The translations under genes and the position numbers were made by a program. Below, piece after piece: positions 60,610-64,000 of a stretch of 64,000 nucleotides of DNA. The stretch is from Castor canadensis. Lineage: Eukaryota; Chordata; Mammalia; Rodentia; Castoridae. Each line of letters begins with the position of its first letter. The first letter of the stretch is position 1. Below the pieces are notes generated by a model. It was not told the DNA's origin, did not search any database, and saw nothing but the letters and a program-made list of their open reading frames with translations. Location of the stretch: contig NC_133392.1 in the NCBI RefSeq assembly GCF_047511655.1, positions 162,926,542 to 162,990,541 on the forward strand, read 5' to 3'.

Positions 60610-63600
60610 CTGGTGGGGAGGGCAGAGACACATCACATATTGGCCTGTAGGAAGCAACACCCTGTCACTTTACCCAGAGGAGGCAGGACCCTCACTCACC
60701 TGGAGGAGGCAGCAGGGTGCCGGGTGAAACTTTCTTGGCAGGGACAACCTGGGAATCCCAAAACACAAGTCTGAGAACTGGGACAGATTAGCCCACCCAA
60801 TCTGACAGCCCCTTCCCTATCTTTGCCCCCTGGCCCTGCACCATCCTCTCCTTGATCTGAGGTTCCCTGTCCTGCTACCCCATGTCTCTGTCCCTGGCCT
60901 GTGCCTACCCCATACTCTCTGGCATCTACTTTCCCCCCAGAGTCTCGGGAGCCCCTTCCCAGGCCCCTTTGAGCCCAGGGCCTGGGTCTCCTCACACCAG
61001 GGCAGGGGCTGCTACTCACGAGCTTTGAGGAGTCTGGGGGTCGTGGCCCCTGGCCTTTGATGGAGCCTCGGTGCCTCTGTGAGGCTCGGGACTGTGGAGC
61101 TCCCTTTTTGGAGAGCAGATGGGAGCCTGGAAGTCCAGGGGAACTAGAGAGTCCAGAGCTGGAGTCACAGACAGGCACAGACACAGGGACTGAGGGGAAT
61201 GGGCTCGATGGCTCCAGTCCAGGTGAGATCCGCATCGCACTGAGGAACTGCCAGAAGGTGTGGGTAACCTGAGGTTCAGGGCTAGGTCTGCCAGGGAGCT
61301 CAAGGACCCCTGACCCAGAAACCCCCTTAGCCTCCCTTCATAGTCAGAACAGACCTTAGTCTTTGGGCATCTCTCTGACCTCAGGCTGTGGCACATTCAG
61401 CCCTGTCACCCATCAGGACACTGACCTCATCCAGGCCCTGGACATCTGTGATCTTGTGATGGGAGGTAGCAGGTGGTGTGTAAGGATCAGCATAGAGTGG
61501 GGAATGTGGTGTGTCCAAAGATTGGTCTGGGGCCTCAAGGCTGCCTTCCAGGCTGGGCCCGCTCACCTGCAAGAAGAGGTAAGAAACACAGATTCCTCCG
61601 GCTGAAAGCAGTCAGTGCCTTCCGTCTTCAGAGCAAAGGGTCTGTGGGAGATCCAGGACCACCTGGGCTAAGAGACAGGTCAGGTAGGTGGAGGCAGGAG
61701 GGAGAGAGGCCCAGGGCTGGGGCCTGTGCTGGGTCTACCTTGGTCAGGTCCAGATGCAGGGACAGTGGGGTGGCTGGGCCAGGTACCTCCCCTCGGGTTC
61801 TGCCTCTGGGTGATTGGCTGTGCTTGCCATGTCTCAGCTCTGCCCTTCTTCGACCAATGCTGGCATACTCAGGATTGCCCTGGTCCTGTGGGAAACAAGA
61901 ACATACCAGAAAGTTCCCCTAGGCCCTTCTCCCACACAATTCTCTGTCCCTCCAGTCTAAGACCCCTCCCTGAGGAACCAGGCTTGGGATGGGGCAGTGG
62001 GACCCAGGTTCCCCAGCACATGGAAGCCCCATGGCTTGTTGCCTACTTTCCTCTGTCACCCTCCAGGTACTCACAAGTGCAGGTTGGGCAGAGCAGCTTG
62101 TAGTGGATAGTACTGAGGACTCCAGGAGGGAGTGGCTGGTGCGGGTGGAGTGGGGTGCTGGGCACCCCGAGTCCCAGCTGGTCCGTCCATCCGAGGAGAG
62201 AGAACCTCGGCCACCACCCATAACCTGGGCAGCCAGATGTGAGCTGGGTGGCCAGATCCCTTCCCAATTACCCATGCCTGCATCCACCCCTCTGCCCCCG
62301 TTTGTACCACTACTCAGAACCTCACCTCTGTGGGCCCCTGAAACCCTTGGAAGCTCTCAGGGCTGGGCAGCAGTGGGGGGCCATCCCTACAAGAGACTGT
62401 GCGGAGGCAGAAAAGCCAGTGGCTGTAGTCCTCGTAGCTGGCACACACCACACGGATGGTGTTGATGAGGCGGCCTGGAATACAGACACAGGTTGAGGCC
62501 TGCAGGACAGTGTACCCTGTACCCAACAGAGCCCCCATCCATGATCTGGGGCATGTACCAGGCTCACAACCCCCTTCTAGCAGCCCAGCCAGGCCAGGGG
62601 CAGAGTCAGAGTCTGGGGTGGGACCTCACCTTCGATCAGGAATGAGCGTATCTGTTTCTCTTTCTCTTCCAGGTTGATATGGATGGCACTCAGTGGCAGC
62701 TCCCCCTGTGGAGCAGGGAGTGAGGACTTGGCCTTCATCAGGGGTACTCCAAGTGCCTGCCTGGCCCCATCCTTCTGTCTTGCTCCAGAGCTGGGTTGGA
62801 CATCTTCACTTCTGCTTGCTGGTGGACCCTCGCCAGCCCATGGCAAGATGCAGACAGATGCTTATGGGGACTGGTCCCTGGCAGTGTTTTTCAGTAACTA
62901 TGAGTGCATACTAGCTCAGAGGCACTGGGGAAAACACACATGAAGGACTCCCAGGAGCAGCCCCACTCCATGGAGTGGCTTGGCTGGTGGCTGTGGACCC
63001 TCCAGGACAAGATGAGATGTGCAGAGTGGGAACTCTTCTGCCTCAGAACAAGACCAGACTGACCAGGACAATGGGGCCAGACGGGCGGGGCCCTGTGTTC
63101 TGTCCCAACAGGCCTCGAAATACAGGTTTCTCTGAGTCGTGGCCCCCACCTCACACAGGGTGCCTCCCTGTGGGCAGGTCCATGTGAGGAGGACCCACCT
63201 TAAAGCCAAGCCCATCTGGCTCCTCAGAGAAGATGGCTAGGGATGCCGGGTACAGAACCAAGAGCCTGTCCCACTGCTCCTGCAAGGAGTCAAGGAATGG
63301 AGTAGGGCTAGGCACCCAGGGCAGGGCCCCACCTGCTGCATGCATCCTTCTCCATCTCCTTGCACCCCCTTGCCCCCTTCACCCACCTGGGAGGGCAGGT
63401 GCTGCAGCTTGACCCTTGATGCACAGATGGCGCTGCCCACCAATTCCCGTCCTGATGCCCTCTGCAGCTGGGTCAGTCGCTGCTGCAGAGCCCAGGGAAG
63501 CTTATCCCCATGGGATACCTGGGGAAGAGGAGGTCAGGGGCAGGCCAGAAGAGTTGGGATGGTGGAGGGGATGGCAAATTCCTGGCACTGACCTGTGGGG

Positions 63601-63939
63601 TGACCTGTAGGGGTGCCGAGTGACAGCGCTGCAGTCCCCCCATGAGAGCCATCTGTTTCTCCAGGTGGTAGAGCCAGAGACTAAGCTCAGCCTCACTGCG
63701 GCAGAGAACGAGGAGGGGGGCGGGTAGTGGCCCTGGAGGTGGGGGCAGAGAAGCCAAGTGGACTGTAGGGGTTGAGCTTGGAATCCCCAGAAGCTCACAG
63801 GAAAGTTCCCTCTCCAGCAGCTCCACACAGACCCCAGGGCTGGGTTGGGAGATGCCCACCACACACCTGTGATCTGGAAGGCGTGCTCTCTGGACCCCTC
63901 GAGTGGGTAGATGCTCAGCTCTGTCAGAGGTAACAGTCC
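60509..63939 (-). CDS. PLEKHN1: PLEKHN1 (CLPABP), 3' twelve coding exons
   Basis: Pleckstrin-homology protein reported to bind cardiolipin and phosphatidic acid and to associate with mitochondria. Twelve exons join in one frame to about 488 residues plus stop (human full length about 611), so the first exons lie beyond base 64,000. Order seen: end of the first PH domain (GLLPLTELSIYPLEGSREHA, then WLYHLEKQMALMGGLQRCHS), second PH domain (SRVKLQHLPS, EQWDRLLVLYPASLAIFSEE, INLEEKEKQIRSFLIEG, INTIRVVCASYEDYSHWLFC), then a Ser-rich disordered tail (GSLSSDGRTSWDSGCPAP, HSPLYADPYTPPATSHHKIT, LLSKKGAPQSRASQRHRGS) ending GGLIQWI (human GGLVQWI). It converges with PERM1. I am sure of the identity; the exon near 60,700 is less certain. 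Confidence 0.95.
60700..60748 (-). CDS. PLEKHN1: PLEKHN1 penultimate exon (49 bases)
   Basis: VVPAKKVSPGTLLPPP with acceptor gattcccag and donor gtgagt. The splice sites and phase fit, but the text does not resemble the human tail I recall, so it may be lineage-specific or alternative. Confidence 0.65.
61020..61247 (-). CDS. PLEKHN1: PLEKHN1 exon: Ser/Pro-rich tail
   Basis: FLSAMRISPGLEPSSPFPSV, SHLLSKKGAPQSRASQRHRG and PPDSSKL. Acceptor ttctggcag, donor gtgagt; whole codons. Confidence 0.92.
61426..61566 (-). CDS. PLEKHN1: PLEKHN1 exon: HSPLYADPYTPPATSH segment
   Basis: VSGPSLEGSLEAPDQSLDTP then HSPLYADPYTPPATSHHKIT and DVQGLDE. Acceptor ttcttgcag, donor gtcagt. Confidence 0.92.
61739..61885 (-). 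CDS. PLEKHN1: PLEKHN1 exon: basic Ser/Arg segment
   Basis: DQGNPEYASIGRRRAELRHG then LSLHLDLTK. Acceptor ttcccacag, donor gtagac. Confidence 0.9.
62075..62224 (-). CDS. PLEKHN1: PLEKHN1 exon: Ser-rich segment
   Basis: VMGGGRGSLSSDGRTSWDSG then TRTSHSLLESSVLSTTSCSA and QPAL. Acceptor gctgcccag, donor gtgagt. Confidence 0.93.
62326..62474 (-). CDS. PLEKHN1: PLEKHN1 exon: end of second PH domain
   Basis: RLINTIRVVCASYEDYSHWL then FCLRTVSCRDG; the Trp of the C-terminal PH helix (HWLFCL) is present. Acceptor gtattccag, donor gtgagg. Confidence 0.94.
62630..62705 (-). CDS. PLEKHN1: PLEKHN1 exon: second PH domain, middle
   Basis: GELPLSAIHINLEEKEKQIR then SFLIE. Acceptor ctccacag, donor gtgagg, phase 1 out. 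Confidence 0.94.
63199..63279 (-). CDS. PLEKHN1: PLEKHN1 exon: second PH domain, strands
   Basis: EQWDRLLVLYPASLAIFSEE then PDGLGFK; 27 whole codons. Acceptor tccttgcag, donor gtgggt. Confidence 0.94.
63387..63518 (-). CDS. PLEKHN1: PLEKHN1 exon: start of second PH domain
   Basis: VSHGDKLPWALQQRLTQLQR then SAICASRVKLQHLPSQ. Acceptor cttccccag, donor gtgggt. Confidence 0.93.
63593..63732 (-). CDS. PLEKHN1: PLEKHN1 exon: end of first PH domain
   Basis: PLPAPLLVLCRSEAELSLWL then YHLEKQMALMGGLQRCHSAP. Two in-frame donors lie 12 bases apart: gtcagt (exon starts at 63,593, the better consensus) and gtcacc (exon would start at 63,605, matching the human protein length). The longer form adds VTPQ. 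Confidence 0.88.
63867..63939 (-). CDS. PLEKHN1: PLEKHN1 exon: first PH domain, internal
   Basis: GLLPLTELSIYPLEGSREHA then FQIT. Acceptor gctctggcag, donor gtgtgt. The upstream exon is not in the window; 63,940-64,000 reads as intron. Confidence 0.92.
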
Positions 63940-64000
63940 CTGCCAGAGCACAGGGTAGGAGGGGCTGCAGGGACTCCCAAGAGGCGCAGCCATCCCCTTT

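Overview
The window is vertebrate, specifically mammalian, nuclear DNA: coding sequence is split into short exons with GT-AG borders, CpG islands sit at two gene starts, and SINE, LINE, MIR and LTR debris fills the rest. The SINEs are rodent type (ID-like tRNA-derived units and B1-like 7SL units, often joined into composites). This suggests a non-murid rodent; a beaver / kangaroo-rat type lineage (Castorimorpha) is my guess from the SINE style only. Gene order and orientation match the human 1p36.33 block PLEKHN1-PERM1-HES4-ISG15-AGRN, read here in reverse.

Layout. 1-27,000 (- strand): AGRN from its signal peptide down to the first laminin G domain; 25 coding exons were resolved and their phases join into one open frame of about 1502 residues, and the rest of the gene (EGF2-4, LG2, LG3) lies beyond base 1. 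A second, internal first exon at 13,874-14,015 encodes the type II transmembrane N-terminus of the short (SN/TM) agrin isoform. 29,600-30,830 (- strand): ISG15, two exons, with an interferon response element upstream. 30,830-43,140: gene-poor spacer with LINE/SINE/LTR remnants, a NOP10 processed pseudogene and an unexplained inverted repeat. 43,345-44,291 (+ strand): HES4, four exons in a CpG island. 44,300-54,200: spacer with old L1 and dense composite SINEs. 54,200-58,961 (+ strand): PERM1. 60,509-63,939 (- strand): the 3' twelve coding exons of PLEKHN1; its 5' end lies past base 64,000.

The genes do not form a functional operon-like unit. AGRN (synapse and basement-membrane proteoglycan) and PERM1 (muscle mitochondrial regulator) are both prominent in muscle, ISG15 is an interferon-induced ubiquitin-like modifier, HES4 a Notch-pathway repressor and PLEKHN1 a phospholipid-binding PH protein; the linkage is conserved synteny. 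The most interesting points are an ISG15 that ends directly at its LRLRGG tail, a relic of a second ISG15 tail in the ISG15 intron, a minisatellite in a PERM1 intron that repeats p53-half-site-like decamers, a coding minisatellite in PERM1, a possible uORF whose stop overlaps the PERM1 start, and a long inverted repeat near 32.1-32.5 kb. Splice sites were read by eye and by reading-frame continuity; orthology calls rest on recalled family sequence, not on a search.
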